Part shown: positions 1 to 6,665 of the stretch, one piece after another
Layout of the letters: every line of letters begins with the position of its first letter
Position numbering within the stretch: position 1 is the first letter of the stretch
Assembly: GCA_030432855.1 (NCBI GenBank)
Contig: JAUILM010000333.1
Span: 1 to 6,665 of the forward strand
Origin: Bacteroidia bacterium
GTDB taxonomy: Bacteria; Bacteroidota; Bacteroidia; Chitinophagales; Saprospiraceae
Length of the DNA stretch: 6,665 bases
Direction of reading: 5' to 3'
The notes under the pieces: generated by a model
Database searches by the model: none
What the model saw: the letters and a program-made list of their open reading frames with translations, nothing else
What the model was told of the DNA's origin: nothing
Made by a program: the position numbers and the translations under genes

Positions 1-2674
1 CTGAAAGCGATTCAAAAACGGATGCCAGGATGATGAATATCAAAAGTATTGCCGCACCCACTAATGGCTTAAAGTCCTTGAGTGGACTTTGTGCATCAAC
101 TAATTCGATCGCCACCCCGGGAGGAAGAGGATATCGTGCAATCAGCGCACTAATATTTTCCTTATAGGAATCCAGTAATTCTTTGGATTGTTCCGCTTGT
201 CGGGAAGGTGCATAGGTAAGCTCAATTTGCTTTTGCTGATTGATCCGTCTAATATCATCCGAACCTTGCGCCGTTCTTATGGCAGAAATATTTTTCATTT
301 TATGAATTCTGCCTCGTTGATCCGTGACTTCCAATTCTCTTAAATCATCCATTGATTTCCTTTGGAATCCTGTTTCCTGCGTTTCGCTTTCACGCACGAT
401 GATATTGTAATCTTCATTCGCATATTTAAAGCTGACATCGGCTGGTGTCTCCTGACCAAAATCTCTTAGCGCCAGGGCAATGTTCTCAGGAACAATGTCA
501 TTTCTGGCCATGGACAAAGGATCAAAGGCCAATAGCGCCTCCGGTCGACTCCCTCGTGTGCTCAAATTGGCACTTCTTGTTTCACTCAGGCTTTGCACAT
601 AGTAGAGCAGGTCTTGACCCACTCTTTGCAAAAGAGAATAATCCTCCCCTTTAATCAAGATGCGCTCCTGATTATTTCCAAAACCCATCAACGCACCCAT
701 AGCACCCATCCCTCCCAGATCCTCACCACCCCCTTCACCGTCACTGCTTCCCGCCGTCAAACTAATCGTTCCACCACCGATACGACGCATTCCCTCTTCG
801 ATTTGCGCTCTGATTTCATTAAAAGATCGATCATTGATGTCCTCAAAGTCCTTCTTCAGGCTGAGAGTTACCACCGCGTCTTCCTCTCGGATTCGGCTAC
901 TCACATCTGCACCTTCTTCGATATCAGCCAATTGAGATTCAACCTCCTGCACAACTTTATCCGTATTTTCCAGCGTGCTGCCTTTGGTCATCGTTACAAA
1001 CACATCAATCTGGTCTGTTTCAACTTCTTCTAAAACATTAATACTTAAAGCCAGTACCGTGAAAGTGGTTATAAAAAAAAGTAGTAGACCTCCAACAATC
1101 GTCCATGCGGGACTGCGTAAACTACTTTTTAATAAAACCATATATATCCTCTCCGTCCTGGTTTTTACTTTGGATAGATTGAAGACCGAATTTCTTTTCT
1201 TCGGCGTGCTACTAAGTGCTAATGCGGCGAGAACTGGGATCAATAAAAGTGCCACCAAAAGGGACATTATTAAAGTGGAAATAATGGATACCCCTATATT
1301 TTTACCAATAATATTGAGCAGGTAATTACCGAAAAAAATAAACGGCAAAAAGACCGTGATCGTGGTAAGTGTTGCCGCTAATATCGCCTTAGCAACGCCG
1401 GTCATTCCCTTTGTCACCGCTTCCCGGGTCGATTTGCCTTCAGAAACCAGGCGATAGATATTCTCAAGTACAACGATGCTGTTGTCTAATAACATGCCTA
1501 CAGCCAATGCCATCCCGATCAGTGTAAGACTGTTGATGCTAATGTCGGTCGCATAAAACCAATTGAAAGCTGCCAGTACGGATACCGGGATTGAGACCGC
1601 TATAATAGAAATTAGGTGTAGATCCTTGAGAAAAATCCACAGCACCAAAATAGCCAGGGAGCCTCCGATCAATGAAAGGTTAATGATTTGATTAATATTC
1701 TCCTCCATTTCGTCAGCCCTATTCTGTCGAATCACGACTTGTACATCTTTGGGTTGGAGTTGCTCATTGAGATTATTAATTAATGCCTGGCATCGATGTG
1801 AGAGGTCAATAATATTGGCTTGAGAAGCTTTTGTTGCAGTCATTGAGATGGCATCCTTTCCATTTACCCGACTGATAGATGTACCTTCGTCCACTCCAAA
1901 AGACACTTGCGCTATATCACTCAATAGGATGGGGCCCGGGGCCATGACAATATTTTCAATGTCTTTTAATGCGGTATATTCCGAAGCTGTTCGGATAAAA
2001 TATCGACGTTGGCCTTCATATAAATAGCCGGCTAATGTCCGACTACCAGAATTTTGACTCAGCCGCGAACGAACCGTTTCCGGTGTAATATTGTGTGGTT
2101 CACAGGCAGCTTTATCCAACAGAATTTCGAGATTCTTTTCCCGCCCTCCAAAGGCACTGATGGAAGCAATTCCATTGAGGTTTTCAAAGGCAGGACGTAT
2201 TTCCTGCTCAGCAATGGTACGCAATCGATCGGTGCCACCACTCCCCCGCACCTCCAATTCTAAAAATTGATTACTTAATTGTTGCAGGTCGATCTTAGAA
2301 ACATTTACGAAGAGATCAGCGGGAAGCTGCGTTTTTACTGCATCGATTTTCTGCTGCAGTTTGAGAAAAACATATTTAAATCGAACGCCTGCCTTGAAAC
2401 TGACTCGAATAAAAGCTTGATTACCCTGAATTCTACTATCAATCTCTTCCACCCCTTCCAATGTCCCGATGGCACCTTCTACCGGCATCACTCCCTGCTG
2501 CTCCAGGTACTCCGGGCTCACCGCCGATGCTGCAGCTATCTGCACAAAGAGCATGGGCAGCTCTGCATTGGGCAACAATTCAATCTGTAACCGATTGTAG
2601 GAAATATATCCCAGCAAGCTCAGACCTATGAAGATCATGCAAACGGTTACCTTCCTTTGGATCAGTGACGTCAT
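1..2674 (-). CDS. RND efflux pump, inner-membrane permease (pump 2), 3' end cut off
   Basis: Second RND permease, read by hand as an uninterrupted frame of 891 residues that runs off the left edge; about 140 residues (TM9-TM12) are missing. Start chosen at the ATG overlapping the stop of pump 1: MTSLIQRK, then TM1 at 9-27 (LLGYISYNRL at 20-29), as in the family. Other landmarks: first periplasmic region about 30-328 with the usual LEGVEEIDS at 72-80; TM2-TM4 about 329-404; GMLLDNSIVVLEN at 393-405, the TM4 motif with D397 at AcrB D407 and N398 at D408; TM5-TM6 about 427-488; TM7 about 522-544; second periplasmic region about 545-870; TM8 from about 870, with LASVFESL at 883-890. It is clearly divergent from pump 1, so not a recent duplicate. 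It carries a Gly/Met-rich stretch at 642-668 and lacks the glycine-rich switch loop near 588-602. It is likely co-translated with pump 1 and perhaps co-assembled with it; this is inference. Confidence 0.95.
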   Translation of the reverse strand, partial: MTSLIQRKVTVCMIFIGLSLLGYISYNRLQIELLPNAELPMLFVQIAAASAVSPEYLEQQGVMPVEGAIGTLEGVEEIDSRIQGNQAFIRVSFKAGVRFKYVFLKLQQKIDAVKTQLPADLFVNVSKIDLQQLSNQFLELEVRGSGGTDRLRTIAEQEIRPAFENLNGIASISAFGGREKNLEILLDKAACEPHNITPETVRSRLSQNSGSRTLAGYLYEGQRRYFIRTASEYTALKDIENIVMAPGPILLSDIAQVSFGVDEGTSISRVNGKDAISMTATKASQANIIDLSHRCQALINNLNEQLQPKDVQVVIRQNRADEMEENINQIINLSLIGGSLAILVLWIFLKDLHLISIIAVSIPVSVLAAFNWFYATDISINSLTLIGMALAVGMLLDNSIVVLENIYRLVSEGKSTREAVTKGMTGVAKAILAATLTTITVFLPFIFFGNYLLNIIGKNIGVSIISTLIMSLLVALLLIPVLAALALSSTPKKRNSVFNLSKVKTRTERIYMVLLKSSLRSPAWTIVGGLLLFFITTFTVLALSINVLEEVETDQIDVFVTMTKGSTLENTDKVVQEVESQLADIEEGADVSSRIREEDAVVTLSLKKDFEDINDRSFNEIRAQIEEGMRRIGGGTISLTAGSSDGEGGGEDLGGMGAMGALMGFGNNQERILIKGEDYSLLQRVGQDLLYYVQSLSETRSANLSTRGSRPEALLAFDPLSMARNDIVPENIALALRDFGQETPADVSFKYANEDYNIIVRESETQETGFQRKSMDDLRELEVTDQRGRIHKMKNISAIRTAQGSDDIRRINQQKQIELTYAPSRQAEQSKELLDSYKENISALIARYPLPPGVAIELVDAQSPLKDFKPLVGAAILLIFIILASVFESLS
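671..751 (-). other. Gly/Met-rich low-complexity segment in pump 2
   Basis: Residues 642-668 of pump 2 are about half glycine, in two parts: an acidic Gly-rich part (GSSDGEGGGEDLGG) followed by a Gly-Met-Ala part (MGAMGALMGFG) and NN. It sits between two strand-like segments, ISLTA before and ERILIKGED after. These align by eye with AcrB around residues 665-680, on the PC1/PC2 side of the second periplasmic region. It is in frame and flanked by well-conserved sequence, so it is a true insert and not a frameshift artefact. Confidence 0.7.
2671..2674 (-). other. ATGA stop-start overlap, pump 1 to pump 2
   Basis: The same four-base arrangement as at the upstream junction: TGA ends pump 1 (…GGNKTEG) and ATG starts pump 2 (MTSLIQRK…). 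It fixes the start of pump 2, because the next Met in frame (residue 13) lies inside TM1. Two identical junctions in a row point to a strictly coupled three-gene unit with the two pumps made at related levels. Confidence 0.9.
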
Positions 2675-5600
2675 CCCTCCGTTTTATTTCCTCCAAAATC
2701 AATCACTGCATATACGCAAGGAATTACCACCAAAGTCAATAATGTGGAAGTAACCAATCCCCCAACTACAGCCCATGCCATAGGTGCCCGCAAGGAAGCA
2801 CTTTCCCCAAATCCAAAAGTAAGCGGCAACAGTGCCAGCACGGTGGTAAGACTTGTCATCAATATAGGTCGTATCCGCTGTTGCCCCGCCTGCACTATGG
2901 CATCATATCTTTCCAGGCCGCCTCTCTTCAACTGATTGATTCGATCCACGAGAATTATGGCGTCATTCACGGCAATACCCACCAACATGATAATCCCAAT
3001 AATCGCCATGATATTAAGTGGCATCTCCAGCCAATAAAAGGTGGCAATCGTACCCACAACCGCTAAAGGAATGGTCAATAATATGGTGAAGGGATGAAGC
3101 AGGGATTCAAATTGCGATGCCATCACCATGTATACCAAAATGATGGAGAGGATTAACGAAAAAGTCAAACTCTGCAACGATTCTTGCCGTCGAGCCTCAT
3201 CGCCAACTACCGTAATACTGTAGTTGGGAGGCAGCTCAATCTCCTGTAATTGTTTTCTTGTTTTTTCCGCCAGGAATTCCAACGGCTCTCCTTCTTCCAC
3301 TTGCGCATACACTTTCCCAATTCGGTTTTGATTTCGACGATGAATTTCTTTTGCGGCGGTTGAAGTTCTTAAAGTGGCAATTTCGTTCAGTCGATATAAT
3401 TTATTGCCTCCTTTTATCGGCATACTTTCAAATGCCTTGATACCTTGAAGGGGTAACTGCATTTCGATGTCAATCATTTCGCCAGATTGTTCCAATCTAC
3501 CCACATTCCTCCCTCTTAGCTGCCCCTGAATCTGAGACACCACATCATTCATATCCAGGTCATAGAGACCCAACTTAAATCTGTCGAAAAGAACCTCCAC
3601 TTCAGGAGCACCTTGTTCGATGGAAGTACGCAGGTTCAACAATTCCGGTATCATACCCATCTTTTCCATGGCCACTTCCGTTAATGTTTCGATGGTTTCT
3701 AAATCAGCTCCTTTAACTTCCACAATTAAGGGAGATTCTTCTGTACGAAGAATGCTACTTAGAGATGATACCTCGGGTGAAAAAGAAAACTTGACACCAG
3801 GTATTCCACGCATGGCCTGGTCAAGGGCGGCAATCACTTTATTCGTTCCCAATTGGGTCGAATCTGTCAAAGCGACTTCAAGGGTACCCGTATGTTCCCC
3901 CTGAAAAACAGCTGCCTGCCCTCCTCCCGGATCCGTTTTAGGACCAATATGACTATAAACGAATTTTAAATCATCCCCCAATCCCTCTTCGATTATTTCC
4001 TCCACACTACTGACCGTCGATGCAGTTCTGGCCAGGACTGTTCCCTCTGGCATTTCTACATCTACTTTAAATTTATTGGTGGTGGCATTGGGCATAAATT
4101 CAGTACCTATTGAAGGAAAAATATATGCAGCGAAAGCGACCAACAAAATCGCCGACAAAATAACAATCCATCGAAATCTCAAGAGACTACTGAGCAACCT
4201 ACCATATCCTGATATTTGTACAGATTTTGCCTTTGCGGGCAAGGTGCGTTTTCTATAATATCGATGATACAGCATGGGTATCACAAAAATGGCTACAAAC
4301 AGAGATGACAATAATGAGAATGCCACCGTCCAGGCCTGATCCTTAAATAGTTCTCCCGCAGCATCCTGCAAATAAATCACCGGCAGGAAAACGATAATCG
4401 TAGTAAGCGTCGAAGCCACGATAGCTCCGCCTACCTCAGCCGTTCCCTTGATGGCCGCCGATTTAACATCCGTTCCTGACTCGTGATTTCTAAAAATGTT
4501 TTCGAGAACAACGATGGCATTATCTACTAACATACCGGCTCCTAGTGCGAGTCCCCCCAGCGTCATTATATTAATGGTGAGTCCATTGAAATACATCAAA
4601 GAGAATGTGGCCACAATGGAAATCGGGATAGCAATACTAATAATTAACGTAGTGCCTATTCGCTGGAGAAATAGGAATAAAACCACAACAGCTAATCCAA
4701 TGCCTATTAATGCCGTTTCCTGCACTTCATCCACGGCATTCCGGATGAAGGTACCCTGGTTAGAAATCACTTCAAACTCGTAACCCGGTAAGGCGTTGCG
4801 AATGTCATCCAGCTTTGCAGATATCTCCTCTACTGCTTTGACCGTATTAAATTTATTTTCCTTGTATATGGATAATCCAATGCAGCGGCGACCATTTACG
4901 CGAACAATATTTTTAGGGTCCTTATTGGTGAAGGTAGTTTCAGCCACATCCCTCAAATAGATGGGAGACTTTTTATCTGAAGTAGCATTTTGCGATGAAC
5001 TGATCGCAGCATCTGTAGCGTTGGTTTCTGTCTGCCCTTCCTTATACCCTACGATCAGTTGATTAAAATCGTCTTCCGTCTCCAACATGCCGACGCCTTT
5101 CACAGTATAATTGAAGCCAAACTCCTGGACCGTACCTCCTGAAATATTCTGGTTGTAGCTTTGGATCTTCTGAGCTATTTCTTCCATGGTTATCTGGAAG
5201 GCCTCCAACTTATATGGTATGGGCATAACGGCGACTTCCTGTTCGAGTTCACCTGACAAAGAGACCTGTGCCACACCTTCTAATCGAACTAACTCGTTAC
5301 TTAGATAGTTTTCCGCAACTTTTCTGATTTCGTTTAGATTGCTGATTTCCGGATGGCTAATGCCAATCAGCATAATGGGAGCGCTATTAGGATCATATTG
5401 GGAAACACCAATGCGCTCTATTTCACCACCCTGGTTATAATCATTCAGAGATTTTTGTAAATCGAGAAAGGCCTCATCCATGTCCCTGTCCCAATTATAT
5501 TCCACAGTCAGCTGGGCAGAACCAATACGGACGAGAGACGATACCTGGGTGACGCCTGGTTGTCGCATTGTGAGCGCCTCGATTTGTTCTATATATTGTT

Positions 5601-5784
5601 TTTCGATCTCTTCCGGAGCCTTTTCTCCCGCCGTAATTTCCACAAAAAGACGTGGTGCATTTATATCGGGCAATAAATCAACTCCCAACCGGGTATACGA
5701 TATATACCCCAGAATACAAATGCCCAAAACGGCCATCAAAATAGTGACTGGATACTCAACCGCAAATCGGGTTAGCTTCTTCAT
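2671..5784 (-). CDS. RND efflux pump, inner-membrane permease (pump 1, complete)
   Basis: Proton-driven inner-membrane pump of the AcrB/MdtB family (ACR_tran), 1037 residues, close to the usual length. The start at 5784 gives a short cytoplasmic MKKLTRF followed directly by TM1, and overlaps the adaptor stop. Approximate layout: TM1 at 9-28; first periplasmic porter/docking region 30-354; TM2-TM6 at 355-505; TM7 538-556; second periplasmic region 557-871; TM8-TM12 at 872-1025. Family motifs are visible: GMLVDNAIVVLEN at 417-429 (TM4), MASQFESLL at 888-896, VNDAIILVD at 939-947 (TM10), and RPILMTSLTT at 972-981 (TM11). Relative to AcrB, D407 is D421, D408 is N422, K940 is N940, and T978 is T977. 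Two loops are unusual: a hydrophilic S/T/N/A-rich insert at 250-272 and an enlarged Gly-rich loop at 611-633. The VDN motif and lack of CusA/CzcA-type motifs favour a drug/lipophile pump over a metal pump, but the substrate is unknown. Confidence 0.97.
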   Translation of the reverse strand: MKKLTRFAVEYPVTILMAVLGICILGYISYTRLGVDLLPDINAPRLFVEITAGEKAPEEIEKQYIEQIEALTMRQPGVTQVSSLVRIGSAQLTVEYNWDRDMDEAFLDLQKSLNDYNQGGEIERIGVSQYDPNSAPIMLIGISHPEISNLNEIRKVAENYLSNELVRLEGVAQVSLSGELEQEVAVMPIPYKLEAFQITMEEIAQKIQSYNQNISGGTVQEFGFNYTVKGVGMLETEDDFNQLIVGYKEGQTETNATDAAISSSQNATSDKKSPIYLRDVAETTFTNKDPKNIVRVNGRRCIGLSIYKENKFNTVKAVEEISAKLDDIRNALPGYEFEVISNQGTFIRNAVDEVQETALIGIGLAVVVLFLFLQRIGTTLIISIAIPISIVATFSLMYFNGLTINIMTLGGLALGAGMLVDNAIVVLENIFRNHESGTDVKSAAIKGTAEVGGAIVASTLTTIIVFLPVIYLQDAAGELFKDQAWTVAFSLLSSLFVAIFVIPMLYHRYYRKRTLPAKAKSVQISGYGRLLSSLLRFRWIVILSAILLVAFAAYIFPSIGTEFMPNATTNKFKVDVEMPEGTVLARTASTVSSVEEIIEEGLGDDLKFVYSHIGPKTDPGGGQAAVFQGEHTGTLEVALTDSTQLGTNKVIAALDQAMRGIPGVKFSFSPEVSSLSSILRTEESPLIVEVKGADLETIETLTEVAMEKMGMIPELLNLRTSIEQGAPEVEVLFDRFKLGLYDLDMNDVVSQIQGQLRGRNVGRLEQSGEMIDIEMQLPLQGIKAFESMPIKGGNKLYRLNEIATLRTSTAAKEIHRRNQNRIGKVYAQVEEGEPLEFLAEKTRKQLQEIELPPNYSITVVGDEARRQESLQSLTFSLILSIILVYMVMASQFESLLHPFTILLTIPLAVVGTIATFYWLEMPLNIMAIIGIIMLVGIAVNDAIILVDRINQLKRGGLERYDAIVQAGQQRIRPILMTSLTTVLALLPLTFGFGESASLRAPMAWAVVGGLVTSTLLTLVVIPCVYAVIDFGGNKTEG
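2675..2694 (-). promoter_or_regulatory. Purine-rich Shine-Dalgarno-like sequences before pump 2
   Basis: On the coding strand there are two GGAGG matches ahead of the pump 2 ATG: one directly abutting it (2675-2680, GGAGGG) and one 15 bases upstream (2690-2694). Neither has the usual 5-9 base spacing, and both also encode the C-terminal Gly/Glu codons of pump 1. They may help re-initiation or may be coincidental. If the host is a member of Bacteroidota, where Shine-Dalgarno use is weak, they matter less. Confidence 0.3.
4969..5037 (-). other. Hydrophilic S/T/N/A-rich insert in pump 1
   Basis: Residues 250-272 of pump 1 (GQTETNATDA … NATSDKK) form a low-complexity polar stretch directly before the conserved strand PIYLRDVAE. 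The matching AcrB position is the short hairpin before LLRDVA, at the top of the docking domain. Pump 2 has only a short turn there (MAPGPILLSDIA). The stretch accounts for most of the extra length of the first periplasmic region of pump 1 over that of pump 2. Confidence 0.65.
5781..5784 (-). other. ATGA stop-start overlap, adaptor to pump 1
   Basis: The forward bases TCAT read ATGA on the coding strand: TGA ends the adaptor (…KVKVLK) and ATG starts pump 1 (MKKLTRF…). Such overlaps usually mean translational coupling, with the same or a re-initiating ribosome serving the second gene. The bases just upstream on the coding strand (AAAGTACTGAA) contain no Shine-Dalgarno-like sequence, which makes re-initiation the likely way this start is used. 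Confidence 0.9.
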
Positions 5785-6665
5785 TTCAGTACTTTAACTT
5801 TTGATTTATCCCGAAGCGTCTCAAAACCTTTCACTACCAAGCGCTCATTTTCTTCCAGACCACTGATGACTTCAATCATATTTTCATTCTCAATTCCCGT
5901 TTCGATAATGCGTTCGAATGCCGTATTCTCCTTGACCACAAAAACACGTTTTCCTCCCTGGTCAGAAATAATGATTTCTTTGGGGATGATGATGATATCA
6001 TCTTTCTGATTCACTTTTATGAGTGTTTTCACAAACATGCCAGGACGAATTAAGAGGTTGGGATTACTGAACCTTACCTTGGCCAGGTAGGTCCGGGTCT
6101 CCACATCAATCGCAGGAGAAATTTCGGTGATTGTACCCACCAGCGTGTCATTCGGGATGCTGTAATTGGTTAGCTGTACCACCTGCCCCTTCTTTATTTC
6201 CTGCATGGTATTCTCAGGTAGATTGACATCAATGTACATCTTCGAATAATTCATGATCTTTCCCAAAGGAGCTCCTTGCTCAATCATGCTGTTGGGTGTA
6301 TAGTGTGGAAATTCCACAATCACACCCGAGATCGGAATATCCATTTTCATTTTCTCCAATCGGATTTGAGCATTTTCTAAATCATTTCTTGCATTGGTGA
6401 CTTCCAGCTCCGCATTCTGAAGTTCACGCTCGGTGACTCCTCCCTTTTCAAATACAGATTTCTGTTTGAGGTACGTCTGCTCAGCCAACTTCAAATTCAT
6501 TTCTTTGGATGCAAGACTAATGGAGTTGACATACTCCCTGTCTTTTACTTCCATGAACGGCTGTCCCGCTTTTACACGATCACCCAATTTGTAGGGACGA
6601 TTATATTCCGGATGATTTTTTAAATGAAATTCTCCACCCAGCTGGGCTACCATTTCCATTTCCTG
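5781..6665 (-). CDS. RND efflux periplasmic adaptor (membrane fusion protein), 5' end cut off
   Basis: Periplasmic adaptor that should link the two RND pumps downstream to an outer-membrane TolC-type channel. 294 residues are visible; the frame is still open at the right edge. Numbering from the first visible codon: first half of the lipoyl/barrel-sandwich domain to about 42 (KLGDRVKAGQP at 26-36); an alpha-helical hairpin at about 45-107, charged and coiled-coil-like; second lipoyl half at about 108-140 (IPISGVIVEF); beta-barrel at about 142-217, with the family signature ETRTYLAKV, NPN and LIRPGMFVK at 189-213; membrane-proximal domain at about 222-292. An internal Met at 6657-6659 is not a credible start, because it would leave no signal peptide or lipobox and the coding frame continues upstream. 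The missing part is the secretion signal and the N-terminal strands. The stop codon overlaps the start of the RND gene. The adaptor class is clear; the substrate cannot be told from sequence. Confidence 0.95.
   Translation of the reverse strand, partial: QEMEMVAQLGGEFHLKNHPEYNRPYKLGDRVKAGQPFMEVKDREYVNSISLASKEMNLKLAEQTYLKQKSVFEKGGVTERELQNAELEVTNARNDLENAQIRLEKMKMDIPISGVIVEFPHYTPNSMIEQGAPLGKIMNYSKMYIDVNLPENTMQEIKKGQVVQLTNYSIPNDTLVGTITEISPAIDVETRTYLAKVRFSNPNLLIRPGMFVKTLIKVNQKDDIIIIPKEIIISDQGGKRVFVVKENTAFERIIETGIENENMIEVISGLEENERLVVKGFETLRDKSKVKVLK

Noticed and set aside
1073..1080. Run of eight A (eight T on the coding strand) within TM7 of pump 2, a possible slippage or sequencing-error site
   Set aside because: The reading frame and the TM7 hydrophobic pattern (LLLFFITTF) continue correctly across it, so there is no sign of a frameshift here.
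593..1325. Plus-strand open frames of 146 and 116 residues (593-1033 and 975-1325)
   Set aside because: They lie wholly opposite pump 2, whose minus-strand frame is continuous and has family motifs on both sides; the plus-strand products have low-complexity, non-protein-like composition and no recognisable motif.
2054..2590. Plus-strand frames at 2054-2263 and 2279-2590, and an alternative minus-strand frame at 2059-2241
   Set aside because: All overlap the N-terminal periplasmic region of pump 2 in other frames and show no start context or motif of their own.
2671..2674. Terminator or promoter between the two pump genes
   Set aside because: The genes overlap by four bases; no hairpin with a T-tract was noticed around the junction.
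2671..5784. Heavy-metal (CusA/CzcA) type RND assignment for pump 1
   Set aside because: The TM4 motif VDNAIVVLEN and overall signatures match the drug/lipophile-type branch; no metal-pump methionine relay or CusA-like motif was seen.
2744..5797. Several plus-strand frames of 60-105 residues opposite pump 1
   Set aside because: Antisense shadows of a gene with an unbroken 1037-residue RND match; none has a recognisable domain.
6657..6659. In-frame ATG as a possible start of the adaptor
   Set aside because: Starting here would omit the signal sequence and N-terminal strands that every adaptor of this kind needs, and the frame is open to the right edge.

Overview
This window is entirely protein-coding and holds one minus-strand gene cluster for a tripartite RND (resistance-nodulation-division) efflux system. 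Reading in the direction of transcription, from right to left, the order is: a periplasmic adaptor (membrane fusion protein, 5' end cut off by the right edge), a complete RND inner-membrane pump of 1037 residues, and a second, different RND pump whose last ~140 residues are cut off by the left edge. The second pump was translated by hand from position 2674 down to position 2 and is open throughout, with 891 residues visible and no stop or frameshift.

Layout: adaptor 5781 to beyond 6665; RND pump 1 at 2671-5784; RND pump 2 from 2674 to before position 1. Both gene junctions are ATGA overlaps, where the start codon of the next gene shares bases with the stop codon of the previous one. There is no intergenic DNA, so no promoter or terminator lies between the genes. 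The operon promoter and any TolC-type outer-membrane gene or regulator must be outside the window. No RNA genes, mobile elements, CRISPR arrays or DNA repeats were seen.

Organism: a Gram-negative bacterium, since the system needs a periplasm and outer membrane. The moderate GC content (low-to-mid 40s % in a hand-counted sample), the lack of well-placed Shine-Dalgarno sites, the 'LDN/VDN-[AS]IVVLEN' form of the TM4 motif and the adaptor-RND-RND arrangement suggest Bacteroidota. This is inference from general character, not a database match.

How the parts should work together: the adaptor bridges the pumps to an outer-membrane channel, and the RND proteins use proton-motive force to export substrates from the periplasm or outer membrane leaflet. 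Two dissimilar RND proteins in strict translational coupling recall MdtABC and MuxABC, where two RND subunits form one hetero-trimer, so a heteromeric pump is the most economical reading. The two pumps differ at functionally important places: a Ser/Thr/Asn/Ala-rich loop at the predicted funnel top in pump 1 only; an enlarged glycine-rich switch loop in pump 1 that is missing in pump 2; and a Gly/Met-rich insert near the substrate cleft in pump 2 only. Both have Asn at the position of AcrB Asp408. I see no wholly new system; the interest lies in this division of features between the two pumps.
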